Notes: generated from the sequence alone by a model not told the origin. A DNA stretch of 64,000 nucleotides from Microbacterium foliorum (GCF_003367705.1 NZ_CP031425.1:868001-932000), one strand, 5' to 3'. Shown: positions 41,546 through 50,787, numbered from the stretch's first letter. Made by a program: numbers and translations.

Positions 41546-42409
41546 ATGCTCCGTCTCGATATCGACCTCACCGTGGAGCAGTCCAGCCCTGACGGCGGTG
41601 ATCCGGTGCGATTCACCGTCCGAGCCGCGGGCCGAGAGGTCGTCGTCACCTTCGAGTCGACTCCCCGTTTCGCCGGGGTGAGCCGCCGCGACCTGACTCA
41701 GCTCGGCCCTCTGGCCGACGGGCTCGCGCGGCGCGGGATCACCGTGCGCGTCGAAGGACCGCGGGGGACTCTCGTTCAGCTCGGCGACGTGAAGTCCGGG
41801 CCCGTCGGGCGGGCGATCGCCGGGTCTTCCCACATCAAACTCGGACACCTCGCCACGTTGCTGTCCGAGGCGCAGCATCGCGAACGCGGAGATGTCTTCC
41901 GTCTGCCGTCACCTCCCTCGACGCTGTTCCCGCTCGTCCCGACCGTGTCCCGGGGCGTTCGTCGACGGGTCACGACCACTCACTATCTCCCTGGGTCCGG
42001 CCGACCCCGATTGATCTTCGCGGTCGGCTCCGGCGACTGGAACCTCAGCAGGCCACGAGAGTTCGACCTTCTTCCCGGAACCACCGTGATCGGGTCCGGG
42101 CCTGACGCCGATCTACGTCTGGAAGGGCTGGAAGCCCGTCACGCCGAGGTCCGGCACAACGATGACGACGAATACGTGCTCTACTCCTATGCGCCGACCG
42201 GCGGCGGCCGGCCGAATCTCCCGCACAGCAAGGATGACGCCAGGATCCTGCGGACCGGGTCTCGCATCGAGATCGGTACGTGGCGGATGGCGTACTACCG
42301 AGAGGAGTTCGCGGACCACGGGCGCCCCTTCGGAGGAAGACAGGGCGGAGAGTACGCGTTCCAGAAGCAGCAGCCTGTGCGGCCCTACGGGTCCGGAGAG
42401 CTCGGCTGA
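41546..42409 (+). CDS. FHA-domain protein
   Basis: 287 residues. The N-terminal half is an uncharacterised beta-rich region; the FHA domain is in the C-terminal half: 'FDLLPGTTVIGSGPDADLRL', then LEARHAEVRHNDDDEYVLY and the loop with 'RILRTGSRIEIG'. The canonical Gly-Arg of FHA domains is Gly-Ser here (IGSGPDAD), so phosphothreonine binding may be altered. No membrane segment. The tail is Arg/Gly/Gln-rich. It lies in an apparent operon with the small acidic protein upstream. Confidence 0.8.
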   Translation: MLRLDIDLTVEQSSPDGGDPVRFTVRAAGREVVVTFESTPRFAGVSRRDLTQLGPLADGLARRGITVRVEGPRGTLVQLGDVKSGPVGRAIAGSSHIKLGHLATLLSEAQHRERGDVFRLPSPPSTLFPLVPTVSRGVRRRVTTTHYLPGSGRPRLIFAVGSGDWNLSRPREFDLLPGTTVIGSGPDADLRLEGLEARHAEVRHNDDDEYVLYSYAPTGGGRPNLPHSKDDARILRTGSRIEIGTWRMAYYREEFADHGRPFGGRQGGEYAFQKQQPVRPYGSGELG

Positions 42410-42552
42410 GTCGGGCTGAGCGAGCCGTTCCGGTCGCGACACAGCCCGACGACGACGCTGCTGGCGGTCATCGGGATGCTCGAGATTCGGCGTGCGCTGG
42501 GTGAGTGGGCGGCTACAGTCTGAAGCGAGTCGTCCAGAAGAGAGGCATGCCG

Positions 42553-43026
42553 ATGAGTGATCACGCGAGGTTCGCGCAGCTGGAGGCGGAGCACGGCGAC
42601 CTCGTGCTGCGCCGGTTCGATCGCCGGGACGCCTGGCAGCTCGGGCGCTCGATCGCGGAGAGAGCTCTGACCGACGGCCTGCCCGTCGCCGTCGATGTGC
42701 GCACGGCATCCGGCATCCTCTTCCACGCCTCCCTGCCCGGTGCGACCGGCGACAACGACGTCTGGGCGGCGAAGAAGTCAGCGACGGCACTGCGGTTCGA
42801 GACCAGCACCGCTCTGCTCGAGGCACGCATCGAGAACGGCGGCCGCGACATGTACGAGCCCGGCTGGCTGGATCCTGCGACCTACGCGGTCGCGGGCGGC
42901 GCGGTTCCTCTTCGCGTGGACGGGGTCGGGCTCGTCGCCGTCGCCACGGTGTCGGGTCTTCCTTCCGCCGATGACCACGATCTGGTGGTGGCCGGCATCC
43001 GGGGCCTGGGGCTGCTCATCGGCTGA
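42553..43026 (+). CDS. Heme-degrading/UPF0303-type protein (GlcG/HbpS superfamily)
   Basis: 157 residues from ATG 42553, seven nt after AGAGG; the in-frame ATG at 42547 is too close to that site. Signatures of the UPF0303 branch are 'AWQLGRSIAERALTDGLPVAVDV' and 'FHASLPGATGDNDVWAAKKSATALRF', then 'GGAVPLRVDGVGLVAVATVSG'. The fold binds heme or small ligands in related proteins; the precise role is unknown. It is followed by a good terminator. Confidence 0.8.
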   Translation: MSDHARFAQLEAEHGDLVLRRFDRRDAWQLGRSIAERALTDGLPVAVDVRTASGILFHASLPGATGDNDVWAAKKSATALRFETSTALLEARIENGGRDMYEPGWLDPATYAVAGGAVPLRVDGVGLVAVATVSGLPSADDHDLVVAGIRGLGLLIG

Positions 43027-43033
43027 CGCGCAG

Positions 43034-43068
43034 AAAGCCCCGGCACGCGGGAGGGCGTCCGGGGCTTC
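43034..43068. terminator. Terminator between convergent genes
   Basis: AAGCCCCGG (43035-43043) pairs with CCGGGGCTT (43059-43067). It lies between the heme-binding-type gene and the convergent gluconokinase gene and can serve both strands. Confidence 0.8.
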
Positions 43069-43099
43069 CGTGTCGTCTCTGAGACGGGACGAGTGCGTG

Positions 43100-43618
43100 T
43101 CAGTAGTCGGGATGCAGGCGCAGGCGCGACGCGATCTGCGCCGCCTGCTCGGCCGGCGTGAGCGCGATGTCGATCGTGATCGACTTCTCGTCGTCGCCCA
43201 GTGCCTCCAGCGTCGCGAACTGTGAATCGAGCAGGGTCGCGGGCATGAAATGCCCCTGGCGGCGCAGCATCCGCTCGAGGATCAGCTCGCGGTCGCCGGC
43301 GAAGTGCACGAAGGTGACGTTCTCGCGCCGGAGGACGTCGCGGTAGCTGCGCTTGAGAGCGGAGCAGGTCACGATGCCGGGCTCGCCGGCCGCGATGCGC
43401 TCGTCGATCCACTCGGCGATGCGATCGAGCCACGGCCACCGGTCGTCGTCGTTGAGGGCATGGCCGGCCGCCATCTTGGCGACGTTGGCCTCGGGGTGCA
43501 GGTCGTCGCCCTCTTCGAAGGCCCAGCCGAGGCGGCCGGCGAGCATCGCGGCGACCGTGGACTTGCCGGTGCTGGCGACGCCCATGAAGACGAGGACGGG
43601 TGCGTTGACGGTCATCAT
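43100..43618 (-). CDS. gntK: Gluconokinase
   Basis: 172 residues, the family's usual size. P-loop GVASTGKST near residues 13-21, then 'FEEGDDLHPEANVAKMAAGHALNDDDRWPWL' containing the gluconate-binding signature, and CSALKRSYRDVLR. It phosphorylates D-gluconate to 6-phosphogluconate for the pentose phosphate or Entner-Doudoroff route. It lies 7 nt after the permease gene in the same transcript, under the divergent GntR-type regulator. Confidence 0.93.
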   Translation of the reverse strand: MMTVNAPVLVFMGVASTGKSTVAAMLAGRLGWAFEEGDDLHPEANVAKMAAGHALNDDDRWPWLDRIAEWIDERIAAGEPGIVTCSALKRSYRDVLRRENVTFVHFAGDRELILERMLRRQGHFMPATLLDSQFATLEALGDDEKSITIDIALTPAEQAAQIASRLRLHPDY

Positions 43619-43625
43619 GGCGCGC

Positions 43626-45035
43626 TCAGACGAAGATGCTCAGGACGAGGACGCCGCCGAGGCCGGTGACCGAGATGAGGCACTCGAGCACCGTCCACGA
43701 TTTGAGCGTCTGCGGGATGCTGAGGCCGAAATACTCCTTGATGAGCCAGAAGCCCGCATCGTTGACGTGGGAGAGGAACACCGAGCCCGAGCCGATCGCG
43801 AGCACGAGCAGCGCGACCATCGGGGAGTCGAGCGTCTCGGTGAGCGGCTGCAAGATGCCGGCCGCCGTGATGGTGGCGACGGTCGCGGAGCCGGTGGCGA
43901 TGCGGATGACCACGGCGACGAGCCACGCGAGCACGAGCACCGAGACCGAGGACCCCGAGACGAACTCGGCGATCACGTTGCCGATACCCGTGTCGACGAG
44001 CACCTGCTTGAACCCGCCACCCGCGCCGACGATGAGCAGGATGCCGGCGATCGGGCCCAGCGACGAACCGACGATGTCATTGATCTTCGCGCGGTCGAAG
44101 CCGGCTCCACGGCCGAGGATGAAGAAGCCGGCGAGCACCGCGATCAGCAGGGCGATGACGGGGGTGCCGAGGAAGTCGAGCGCGATCTTCCATGGCGCGT
44201 CGGAGCCTGCGGCCGAGATGTCGGCGACGGCCTTCGCGAGCATGAGGAACACAGGCAGCAGGATGCTGAACAGGGTCGCGCCGAACGACGGGCGGCGACG
44301 CTGCGTCTCGCCCTCGTCCTCTTCGGTGACGAAGAGCTCGGGCACGGGCACGTCGACCCAGCGAGCGGCGAAGCGGGCGAACAGCGGTCCGGAGATGATG
44401 ACGGCCGGGATCGCCACGATCACGCCGAACGCGAGCGTCAGGCCGAGGTTGGCGCCGAGCGCGTCGATGGCCGCGAGCGGGCCGGGGTGCGGGGGCACCA
44501 GCCCGTGCATGGCCGAGAGGCCCGCAAGCGTCGGGATGGCGATGCGCATGAGCGACTGGCCGGAGCGGCGGGCGACCAGGATGATCACCGGCACGAGCAG
44601 CACGAGGCCGACCTCGAAGAACATCGGCAGGCCGATCACCGCGCCGATGAGGCCCATGACCCAGGGGAGCGAGCGGGCGCTCGCACGGCTGACGAGCGTG
44701 TCGACGATGCGGTCTGCTCCGCCGGAGTCCGCGAGCAGCTTTCCGTAGATCGCGCCGAGCGCGATCAGGATGCCGACGCCGCCCATCGTCGTGCCGAAGC
44801 CCGCCGAGAAGCTGGTGACCGAGGCAGCGATGTCCATTCCGGCGATCGCGCCGGTGGCGAGCGCGCCGATGGTGAGCGAGAGGAACGGATGCAGCTTCAC
44901 CCAGGTGATCAGGACGATGATGATGGCGATGCCGAGGACGGCCGCCGTGATCAGCTGCCCTGCGGGGCGATCCAGAGTCGGGGTGTCGGTGGCCGCCGTC
45001 GCGAGCGCGTGGGCCACCGGGGTGATGAGTGCCAT
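43626..45035 (-). CDS. gntP: Gluconate:H+ symporter, GntP family
   Basis: 469 residues with about 12-14 hydrophobic segments. Family features are 'HPFLSLTIGALATG', 'TMGGVGILIALGAIYGKLLADSGGADRI', 'FFEVGLVLLVPVI', 'HGLVPPHPGPLAAI' and the C-terminal 'ATGSATVATITAAGI' and 'SHVNDAGFWLIKEYF'. It imports gluconate, which the adjacent kinase phosphorylates. A perfect palindrome (45068-45082) lies 33 bp upstream of its start and is the probable GntR operator. Confidence 0.93.
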   Translation of the reverse strand: MALITPVAHALATAATDTPTLDRPAGQLITAAVLGIAIIIVLITWVKLHPFLSLTIGALATGAIAGMDIAASVTSFSAGFGTTMGGVGILIALGAIYGKLLADSGGADRIVDTLVSRASARSLPWVMGLIGAVIGLPMFFEVGLVLLVPVIILVARRSGQSLMRIAIPTLAGLSAMHGLVPPHPGPLAAIDALGANLGLTLAFGVIVAIPAVIISGPLFARFAARWVDVPVPELFVTEEDEGETQRRRPSFGATLFSILLPVFLMLAKAVADISAAGSDAPWKIALDFLGTPVIALLIAVLAGFFILGRGAGFDRAKINDIVGSSLGPIAGILLIVGAGGGFKQVLVDTGIGNVIAEFVSGSSVSVLVLAWLVAVVIRIATGSATVATITAAGILQPLTETLDSPMVALLVLAIGSGSVFLSHVNDAGFWLIKEYFGLSIPQTLKSWTVLECLISVTGLGGVLVLSIFV

Positions 45036-45067
45036 GAGCTTCCTTGATCCGGGCGTGGTCTACGTCC

Positions 45068-45082
45068 TTATGTCGTACATAA
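45068..45082. promoter_or_regulatory. Probable GntR-type operator
   Basis: TTATGTCGTACATAA is a perfect inverted repeat (6 bp + 3 bp + 6 bp) in the divergent gap between gntP and the regulator gene. FadR-subfamily GntR regulators bind palindromes of this size. The position would let it block gntP transcription and affect its own gene. Confidence 0.65.
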
Positions 45083-45171
45083 TAAGCACGCATACCACGT
45101 CATGCGCAACATATCAGCCACGATGCATCCACACGACGCAAGTGAAGCTTCGTGCGGTGCATACTCGAGGT

Positions 45172-45873
45172 ATGACCGCCCCTGTCAGCCCCGTGCACGA
45201 TGCACTCGTCTCGGAGCTCGGTCGCGCCATCGTCGACGGCCGTCACCCGCCGGGTTCCCGCATGCTCACGGTGGAGCTGGCGCAGGAGAGGGGAGTGTCG
45301 CGCTCGGCGGCGCGAGAGGCCGTGCGCGTTCTCGAATCCTTCGGGCTTGTCTGGGTGCGGCGCAAGTCCGGCGTCGAGGTGCGCCCCCGCGCGCAGTGGA
45401 ACGTCTACGCCCCCGAGGTCATCGAATGGCGCCTCGCGGGTCCCGGTCGCGATGAGCAGCTCCGGGAGCTGAGCCAGCTGCGTTCCGTGATCGAACCGCT
45501 CGCGGCCCGACTCGCCGCGGAGGCGGCGAGCTCCGAGCAGAAGGTCGAGCTGGTCTCGCACGTCGTGGCGATGGCCCAGGAGGATCACGACGCCGATCAT
45601 GAGCGTTACCTGTCGGCGGATGTCCGCTTTCACCGGCTCCTGCTCGAATCGTCCGGCAACAGCATGCTCGCCGCCCTCGGCGGGACGGTCGAGGCCGTGC
45701 TGCGGGGGAGGACCGCGCACGACCTGATGCCGCACGTGGCCGATCAGAACGCCGTGCAGTGGCATCGCGACGTCGCGTTCGCCGTGGCGAGCGGAGATGC
45801 GGATGCCGCCGCAGTGGCCATGCAAGACATCGTCTCCGAGGCCGACGCCTCGATGCAGCAGGCTGCGGGATAG
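45172..45873 (+). CDS. GntR-family regulator, FadR subfamily
   Basis: 233 residues from ATG 45172. The N-terminal winged helix is visible in 'LGRAIVDGRHPPGSRMLTVELAQERGVSRSAAREAVRVLE', and the C-terminal FCD domain in 'LRSVIEPLAARLAAEAAS' and 'DVRFHRLLLESSGNSML' with the metal-binding His residues (H in VRFH and in WHRDV). It probably senses gluconate or 6-phosphogluconate and represses gntP-gntK. Confidence 0.9.
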   Translation: MTAPVSPVHDALVSELGRAIVDGRHPPGSRMLTVELAQERGVSRSAAREAVRVLESFGLVWVRRKSGVEVRPRAQWNVYAPEVIEWRLAGPGRDEQLRELSQLRSVIEPLAARLAAEAASSEQKVELVSHVVAMAQEDHDADHERYLSADVRFHRLLLESSGNSMLAALGGTVEAVLRGRTAHDLMPHVADQNAVQWHRDVAFAVASGDADAAAVAMQDIVSEADASMQQAAG

Positions 45874-45916
45874 CGGCGCGGAGTCCTCGGTCGTGCGGAG
45901 TTCCTAGACTGGACGG

Positions 45917-46408
45917 ATGCGAGCGCTCACCGAGACCGACGTCCGTGCCGCCTTCGTCAATGCGGATGACGACGAGCTGCGGGTCATGGAGATGCCTCTC
46001 GATTTCGTTCTGATCGACTGGGACTACCTGGACTTCTTCGCCTGGCGCGATCCGAGTGCGGGACGCCGCGGCTACGTGCTGACGCAGCACGACGGGGTGG
46101 TCTCCGGGATCGTCCTGCGTGTGTCCGATCCCGCCAGGGCCCGCTCCGGCATGTGCAACATCTGCCACACGATGCAGCCGGGAAATCAGGTGGCTCTGTT
46201 CTCGGCCCGCCGAGCGGGCGAGGCGGGAGCACGCGGCGACTCGATCGGCACGTACATCTGCGCCGATCTCTCCTGCCACGAGAACGTGCGGCTCGCGCAT
46301 CCGCTGGCACCGAATGAGATCCGAGCGGCAGGGCAGGTGGACTTCCGCCTCGACGGCACGCGACGACGCATGGAGGCCTTCGCCGAGCGCGTGCGGGAGC
46401 AGCGCTGA
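45917..46408 (+). CDS. FBP-domain (FusB-like zinc finger) protein
   Basis: 163 residues. The C-terminal treble-clef zinc finger, found in FusB-type elongation-factor-G-binding proteins, is marked by CNICHT (after GM) and a second pair in YICADLSCHENVR. The N-terminal half reads 'MRALTETDVRAAFVN'. In FusB this domain binds EF-G and releases it from fusidic-acid-stalled ribosomes; most actinobacterial homologues have no proven role. Ends 46 bp before the enoyl-CoA hydratase gene. Confidence 0.85.
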   Translation: MRALTETDVRAAFVNADDDELRVMEMPLDFVLIDWDYLDFFAWRDPSAGRRGYVLTQHDGVVSGIVLRVSDPARARSGMCNICHTMQPGNQVALFSARRAGEAGARGDSIGTYICADLSCHENVRLAHPLAPNEIRAAGQVDFRLDGTRRRMEAFAERVREQR

Positions 46409-46454
46409 TCGCGATTACCCTGGGGGCATACGTCCTGCGCTCGAAGGAGAAGCC

Positions 46455-47252
46455 ATGAACGACGCCATCCTGTTCTCGGTCGACGAAGGGATGGCTCGGC
46501 TCACCCTGAACCGTCCGTCGCGCTTGAACGCCTTCAACTCCGACCTCGCGCACGCGTGGCGCGAGGCCACCACGGAGGCCACCACGAGGTCCGACGTCAA
46601 GGCGATCCTCATCGATGCCACGGGTCCCGCCTTCTGCGCGGGCGGTGACGTCATCGAGATGGCGACGAGCATGGGGTCGGGCGACGAGATCACGGCGCTC
46701 GCCGAGGTCATCAACACCGGCATCCGCGCGCTCACCGAGTCCGCTGTGCCGGTCGTCGCCGCCGCGCACGGCACGACGGCGGGCGGGGGTCTGGGCATCC
46801 TGCTCAGCAGCGACTACGCGATCGTGGGTGCGCGATCGCGCCTCGGCAGCCTCTATGCGAACATCGGCCTCACCCCCGACCTCTCGGTCTCGGCCCAGCT
46901 CGCCCGTGCGGTGGGGCAGCGGCGTGCGCTGCAGCTCGTGCTGCAGGACCGCCTGCTGACGGCTGAGGAGGCGGTGGAGTGGGGCCTGGTGGCCGAGCTC
47001 GTCGAGGGCGAGGATGCCGTGCAGGAGGCGGAGCAGGTGCGTGCGCGCGCGGAGGAGGTCGCACGATTCTGGTTGGCGGGCGCCGCTGACGCCTACGGCG
47101 ATGCGAAGCGTCTGGTGCGCTCGCAGCCCGAACGCTCGTTCGTCGAGCAGCTGAGCGAGGAGGCGCGGTCCATCGGCGCCTCGATGAGCACGGCCGACGC
47201 CCAGGCCCGGATCACCGCCTTCGCCGCCGCCTCCACCCGCAGAGCAACCTGA
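46455..47252 (+). CDS. Enoyl-CoA hydratase/isomerase family protein
   Basis: 265 residues from ATG 46455 with AAGGAGA upstream. Crotonase-fold signatures: 'LTLNRPSRLNAFNSDL', the CoA/oxyanion segment 'GPAFCAGGDVIEMA', and 'AAAHGTTAGGGLGILLSSDYAIV' with the second oxyanion Gly. The catalytic Glu positions are only partly matched ('LGSLYANIGLTPDLSVS' carries Asp instead of Glu after Pro), so it may be an isomerase or another crotonase reaction rather than a true hydratase. Confidence 0.88.
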   Translation: MNDAILFSVDEGMARLTLNRPSRLNAFNSDLAHAWREATTEATTRSDVKAILIDATGPAFCAGGDVIEMATSMGSGDEITALAEVINTGIRALTESAVPVVAAAHGTTAGGGLGILLSSDYAIVGARSRLGSLYANIGLTPDLSVSAQLARAVGQRRALQLVLQDRLLTAEEAVEWGLVAELVEGEDAVQEAEQVRARAEEVARFWLAGAADAYGDAKRLVRSQPERSFVEQLSEEARSIGASMSTADAQARITAFAAASTRRAT

Positions 47253-47363
47253 TCTACACCGCCTGACTATTCCGAGGATGCGTCCACGGATCGTGTCGAC
47301 AACTCGGGTACCGTGCCGACGCGTGCAAGGATGAACGCAACCCCGCTCTACGAGAGGAACGCG

Positions 47364-48350
47364 ATGTCGCAACCGGAGATCGCCCAGCAGCCCCCTGCAC
47401 TGGTCGAGAAGAAGAACATGTCCCTCCTCATCCGTGGAGCGATCTGGATCGCCATCGGTGCACTGATCGCGGCAGCGCTCGTGTGCGTCGTGTGGGTGCT
47501 GATCGGAGACCAGGACGGTCTGATCGGACGGGCGTTCCTCACGATCCTCCTGCTCGCGGCGTTCGCCGGCATCGCCATCCTCGAAGCCGGACTCGCCCCG
47601 AACCGCCCGGACTGGCTCGCGTTGTCGAGCATGGTGACCTGGATCGTCGCGCTGCTCGTCGGCGCCGTCAAGATCTGGCTGCCCGAAGACGACCAGTTCT
47701 TCACCGGCGCCGAGCGGTTCTTCCAGCTTCTGCTCGTCATCGGCATCCTTCAGCTCGCTCTGCTGCACGTACGGCTGTTCACCCCCGCGGCGCAGCGCCA
47801 CGTGACGACGTTCACCCGCATCATCTACATCGCGACGATCGTCTTCCTCGGCGGCCTGGTGGGGCTCCTGATCTTCTTCCTGACGTTCCCGCACACCTTC
47901 GATTACGGCGAGCTCTACTGGCGCATCGTCGTCGCTCTGACGATCCTCGCCGCCGTGGGCACCACCCTCATCCCGCTGCTGAACGCGCTGTTCGCACCGC
48001 GTCGGCCCGCGAACGCCGCGATCGTTCACGCACAGGGCGCTGCTCCCGCGTGGCCGACCTACGCCGACGGGCGCACACCGCTGCCCGTGCTTCCTGACGG
48101 CTCGCCCGACTGGAACGCCTATTACACCGGCCACGCTTCCGTCGTCTCGCCTCAGCAGGCTCAGCCGCAGCATGCTCTGCCTGCGCAGCCCGCGCCGCAG
48201 CCCTTCCCGACCGTGCCGTTCCCGACCGCCCCGGATCCGTACGCCCAGGCGCCTGCGGCTCCGCCGGTCCCGCGGGCCCCCTCGGCCCACCCGCCGGCCC
48301 CCGATGCTCCCTCGGCCTACCCGCCGGCACCGCCGCGTCCTCCGCAGTGA
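47364..48350 (+). CDS. Membrane protein with Pro/Ala-rich cytoplasmic tail
   Basis: 328 residues from ATG 47364, five nt after GAGAGGA (the upstream ATG at 47331 has no such site). Six hydrophobic segments: e.g. IRGAIWIAIGALIAAALVCVV and 'FTRIIYIATIVFLGGLVGLL'. The last 110 residues are rich in Pro, Ala and Gln. Function unknown. The stop overlaps the next gene (GTGA), so they are cotranscribed. Confidence 0.75.
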   Translation: MSQPEIAQQPPALVEKKNMSLLIRGAIWIAIGALIAAALVCVVWVLIGDQDGLIGRAFLTILLLAAFAGIAILEAGLAPNRPDWLALSSMVTWIVALLVGAVKIWLPEDDQFFTGAERFFQLLLVIGILQLALLHVRLFTPAAQRHVTTFTRIIYIATIVFLGGLVGLLIFFLTFPHTFDYGELYWRIVVALTILAAVGTTLIPLLNALFAPRRPANAAIVHAQGAAPAWPTYADGRTPLPVLPDGSPDWNAYYTGHASVVSPQQAQPQHALPAQPAPQPFPTVPFPTAPDPYAQAPAAPPVPRAPSAHPPAPDAPSAYPPAPPRPPQ

Positions 48351-49141
48351 GCATCGAGACGGATCTCGTCGCCCTCGCTGCGGACGTCGCGCGTGAGGCC
48401 GGCGACCTCGCACGCGGTCGGCGCGCGGAGGGCGTGCACCTCGCAGCCACCAAGTCGACGCTCGCCGACATCGTGACCGACGCCGACCGCGAGGTCGAGG
48501 CGCTCATCCGGGCACGCCTTCAGGCGGCTCGCCCCGACGACGGATTCCTCGGTGAGGAGTCAGAAGCCGACGAGGGCAGCAGCGGAATCACCTGGGTCGT
48601 CGATCCGATCGACGGTACGGTCAACTACGCCTACGGCATCCCGTCGTACGCGGTGAGCATCGCCGCGGTGCGCGGCGTGGCCGTCGTGGGGGAGTGGGAG
48701 GCGCTCGCCGCCGCGATCTACGCGCCGGCATCGGGGGAGATGTTCACGGCCGCGCGTGGCAGCGGAGCGTGGCTGGGCGCGCAGCGTCTCGCGGTGACGA
48801 CCGAGACTCCGGCCGGTGCGCTCCTCGCGACCGGATTCGGCTACGACCCCACCACTCATGACGGCGACCTCGCCACGGTGAGACGCGTCATGACCATCGC
48901 CAGAGACCTCCGCCGTGCCGGGGCGGCGTCGCTCGACCTCGCATTCGTCGCCGCCGGTCGCCTGGACGGATACTTCGAGCGGGGTCTCAAGCCCTGGGAT
49001 CATGCGGCCGGAGCACTTCTCGTCGCCGAAGCTGGAGGGCGCGTCTCGATCGATGGCGCCGGGTCTTCTCGGCCGATGCTCGTCGCCGGCGGAACCGCTG
49101 TGCACGACCGCATCCGGGAACTCCTCGAGGACGAAAAGTGA
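48347..49141 (+). CDS. Inositol monophosphatase-family protein
   Basis: 264 residues from GTG 48347. Metal-binding motif 1 is 'WVVDPIDGTVNYAYGIP' (about residues 82-98), and motif 2 is 'GLKPWDHAAGALLVAEAGG'. The N-terminal 'TLADIVTDADREVEALI' fits too, and the acidic pair is in 'GEESEADEG'. It probably hydrolyses inositol or histidinol phosphates, or a related sugar phosphate; the class cannot be chosen here. Confidence 0.9.
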   Translation: MSIETDLVALAADVAREAGDLARGRRAEGVHLAATKSTLADIVTDADREVEALIRARLQAARPDDGFLGEESEADEGSSGITWVVDPIDGTVNYAYGIPSYAVSIAAVRGVAVVGEWEALAAAIYAPASGEMFTAARGSGAWLGAQRLAVTTETPAGALLATGFGYDPTTHDGDLATVRRVMTIARDLRRAGAASLDLAFVAAGRLDGYFERGLKPWDHAAGALLVAEAGGRVSIDGAGSSRPMLVAGGTAVHDRIRELLEDEK

Positions 49142-49262
49142 ACGATTCATGGCATTCTCAGGTGGACCAGGCTAGGGTTTATGCGATCGTTACTTTCATC
49201 GGCCCGAATCGATGACAGCCCAAAGCGCCCCCGAGCTTGACGTCTGACCGAGAGAATCTGCT

Positions 49263-50510
49263 TTGCCCTTCGAGAATTCCCAGGCTGCCCCTGCGCCCAC
49301 ACGGCGCTCCAGCCGCCCCCGCACCACGGCCGTCGAGGCCCCCGCGGCCGGAGTACCGGATGCTGCATCCGAGGCTGCTCCCGTCGCTCCTCAGAGCCCT
49401 TCGTCGCGTCGCGCCGCCCGCGAACGCCTGAACACCGCCGAGGTCATCGTCGCGGCGGCCGCCGTCGCCGCAGCGACAGCGGCGGCCGAGTCGGCTGAGG
49501 TCGTCGAGATCCCCGACACCGACGATGTCCTCGAGCACGCGGTCGACGCCCCGGAAGCGCCGGTCCCGGCCGCCGAGGCGAGTGACGCCGACGGATCCGA
49601 CGACAACGGCCCGTCGCCGTCGTCGGAGGAAGAAGACGCCTTCGAGAGCGCGTCCCGCGCGTTCCGCTCTGTGGCCTCCGGCAGCATCCCGATGCCCGCT
49701 GCGGCATCGGACCGCGACGCCGAGAACGACGCCGAGGCCGAGCCCACCGTGCACGTCGCGCGACGACGTCCTCAGGTGCGCAAGTTCCTCGCGGTCGGCG
49801 CCACCGTCGGTGTGATGAGCCTCGCAGGACTCCTCGCCGTCGGTATGACGCTGCCGGCTGAGGCCGTCGCCGCCGTGCAGGGATCCCCGTCGCTCGCAGC
49901 GACCTCCCTCGTGGCCGCATCGGGCGCGCAGAAGGCGGGTGCCGCCGACGACGAGATCCAGGCGTTCGTCACCTCGTCCGACGTGCAGAACGAGGCGCTC
50001 ACGCGCTCCGACAGCTTCTCGACCGTGTCGCTGATCCAGGTCGCCTCCGAAGAGGGCATCAACTACTCCAACGAGGTCTTCACCAACGACCCCGAGGCGG
50101 CCATCCAGTGGCCGTTCAAGGTGGGCGTGGGCATGAGCTCGGGCTACGGAATGCGGTGGGGTCGCCTGCACGAGGGCATCGACTTCGTCCCCGGCGAGGG
50201 AGCCCCCATCCAGGCGGTGGCCGACGGCGTCGTCCGTATCGCCACCGAGCAGGGCGGCGCCTACGGTGTGACCGTCTACATCGACCACGTGATCGACGGA
50301 CAGATCGTCACGAGCCACTACTCGCACATGCAGTACGGCTCGCTCCAGGTCAAGGCCGGCCAGACGGTGAAGGTCGGCGACATCGTCGGCCACACCGGAA
50401 ACACCGGACGTTCGTACGGCGCGCACCTGCATTTCGAGATCATCATCAACGGCAGCACGATCGACCCGCTGCCGTGGTTGCGCGAGAATGCGGGCCGGTA
50501 CTCGTACTGA
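49263..50510 (+). CDS. Membrane-anchored M23-family peptidase (LytM domain)
   Basis: 415 residues from TTG 49263. A long Ala/Pro/Asp/Ser-rich N-terminal cytoplasmic region (about 175 residues) leads to a membrane helix ('FLAVGATVGVMSLAGLLAVGMT' at roughly residues 178-199), then the LytM domain with the zinc ligands H in LHEGIDF (HxxxD) and HLHFEI (HxH). Such proteins cut peptidoglycan cross-bridges or regulate amidases at division; the acidic tail is unusually long. It stands just before the tRNA pair. Confidence 0.88.
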   Translation: MPFENSQAAPAPTRRSSRPRTTAVEAPAAGVPDAASEAAPVAPQSPSSRRAARERLNTAEVIVAAAAVAAATAAAESAEVVEIPDTDDVLEHAVDAPEAPVPAAEASDADGSDDNGPSPSSEEEDAFESASRAFRSVASGSIPMPAAASDRDAENDAEAEPTVHVARRRPQVRKFLAVGATVGVMSLAGLLAVGMTLPAEAVAAVQGSPSLAATSLVAASGAQKAGAADDEIQAFVTSSDVQNEALTRSDSFSTVSLIQVASEEGINYSNEVFTNDPEAAIQWPFKVGVGMSSGYGMRWGRLHEGIDFVPGEGAPIQAVADGVVRIATEQGGAYGVTVYIDHVIDGQIVTSHYSHMQYGSLQVKAGQTVKVGDIVGHTGNTGRSYGAHLHFEIIINGSTIDPLPWLRENAGRYSY

Positions 50511-50579
50511 CCCACCTCGATTTCATGAGGACGCCACTGTGATGGTATTCTCGTGTGGTTGCCCCGCGAGGGGCAGCAC

Positions 50580-50651
50580 GCCCCGATAGCTCAGTGGCAG
50601 AGCACTTCCATGGTAAGGAAGGGGTCGTCAGTTCAATCCTGACTCGGGGCT
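50580..50651 (+). tRNA. tRNA-Thr (anticodon GGT)
   Basis: Acceptor GCCCCGA (50580-50586) pairs with TCGGGGC (50644-50650), with discriminator T. D-arm GCTC/GAGC, anticodon stem CTTCC/GGAAG with loop ATGGTAA, T-arm GTCAG/CTGAC. No encoded CCA. Confidence 0.93.
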
Positions 50652-50685
50652 CACGGTGTTCGTATCTGCGATGCGGATGCGGTGC

Positions 50686-50759
50686 GGCAGGGTAGCTCAG
50701 CTGGTCAGAGCGCACGACTCATAATCGTGAGGTCGCGGGTTCAAGCCCCGCTCCTGCTA
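50686..50759 (+). tRNA. tRNA-Met, elongator (anticodon CAT)
   Basis: Acceptor GGCAGGG (50686-50692) pairs, with two G-U, with TCCTGCT (50752-50758); discriminator A. D-arm, anticodon stem ACGAC/GTCGT-like with loop TCATAAT and T-arm GCGGG...CCCGC are all present. No CCA. Its 3' half is duplicated at 52601-52645, marking it as an integration site. Confidence 0.93.
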
Positions 50760-50768
50760 CAGATCAAG

Positions 50769-50787
50769 ACCCCCGGGAATCGGGGGT
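50769..50787 (+). terminator. Terminator of tRNA-Met
   Basis: ACCCCCG (50769-50775) pairs with CGGGGGT (50781-50787), followed by TTTTG. Lies in the islet just past the left attachment copy. Confidence 0.75.
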
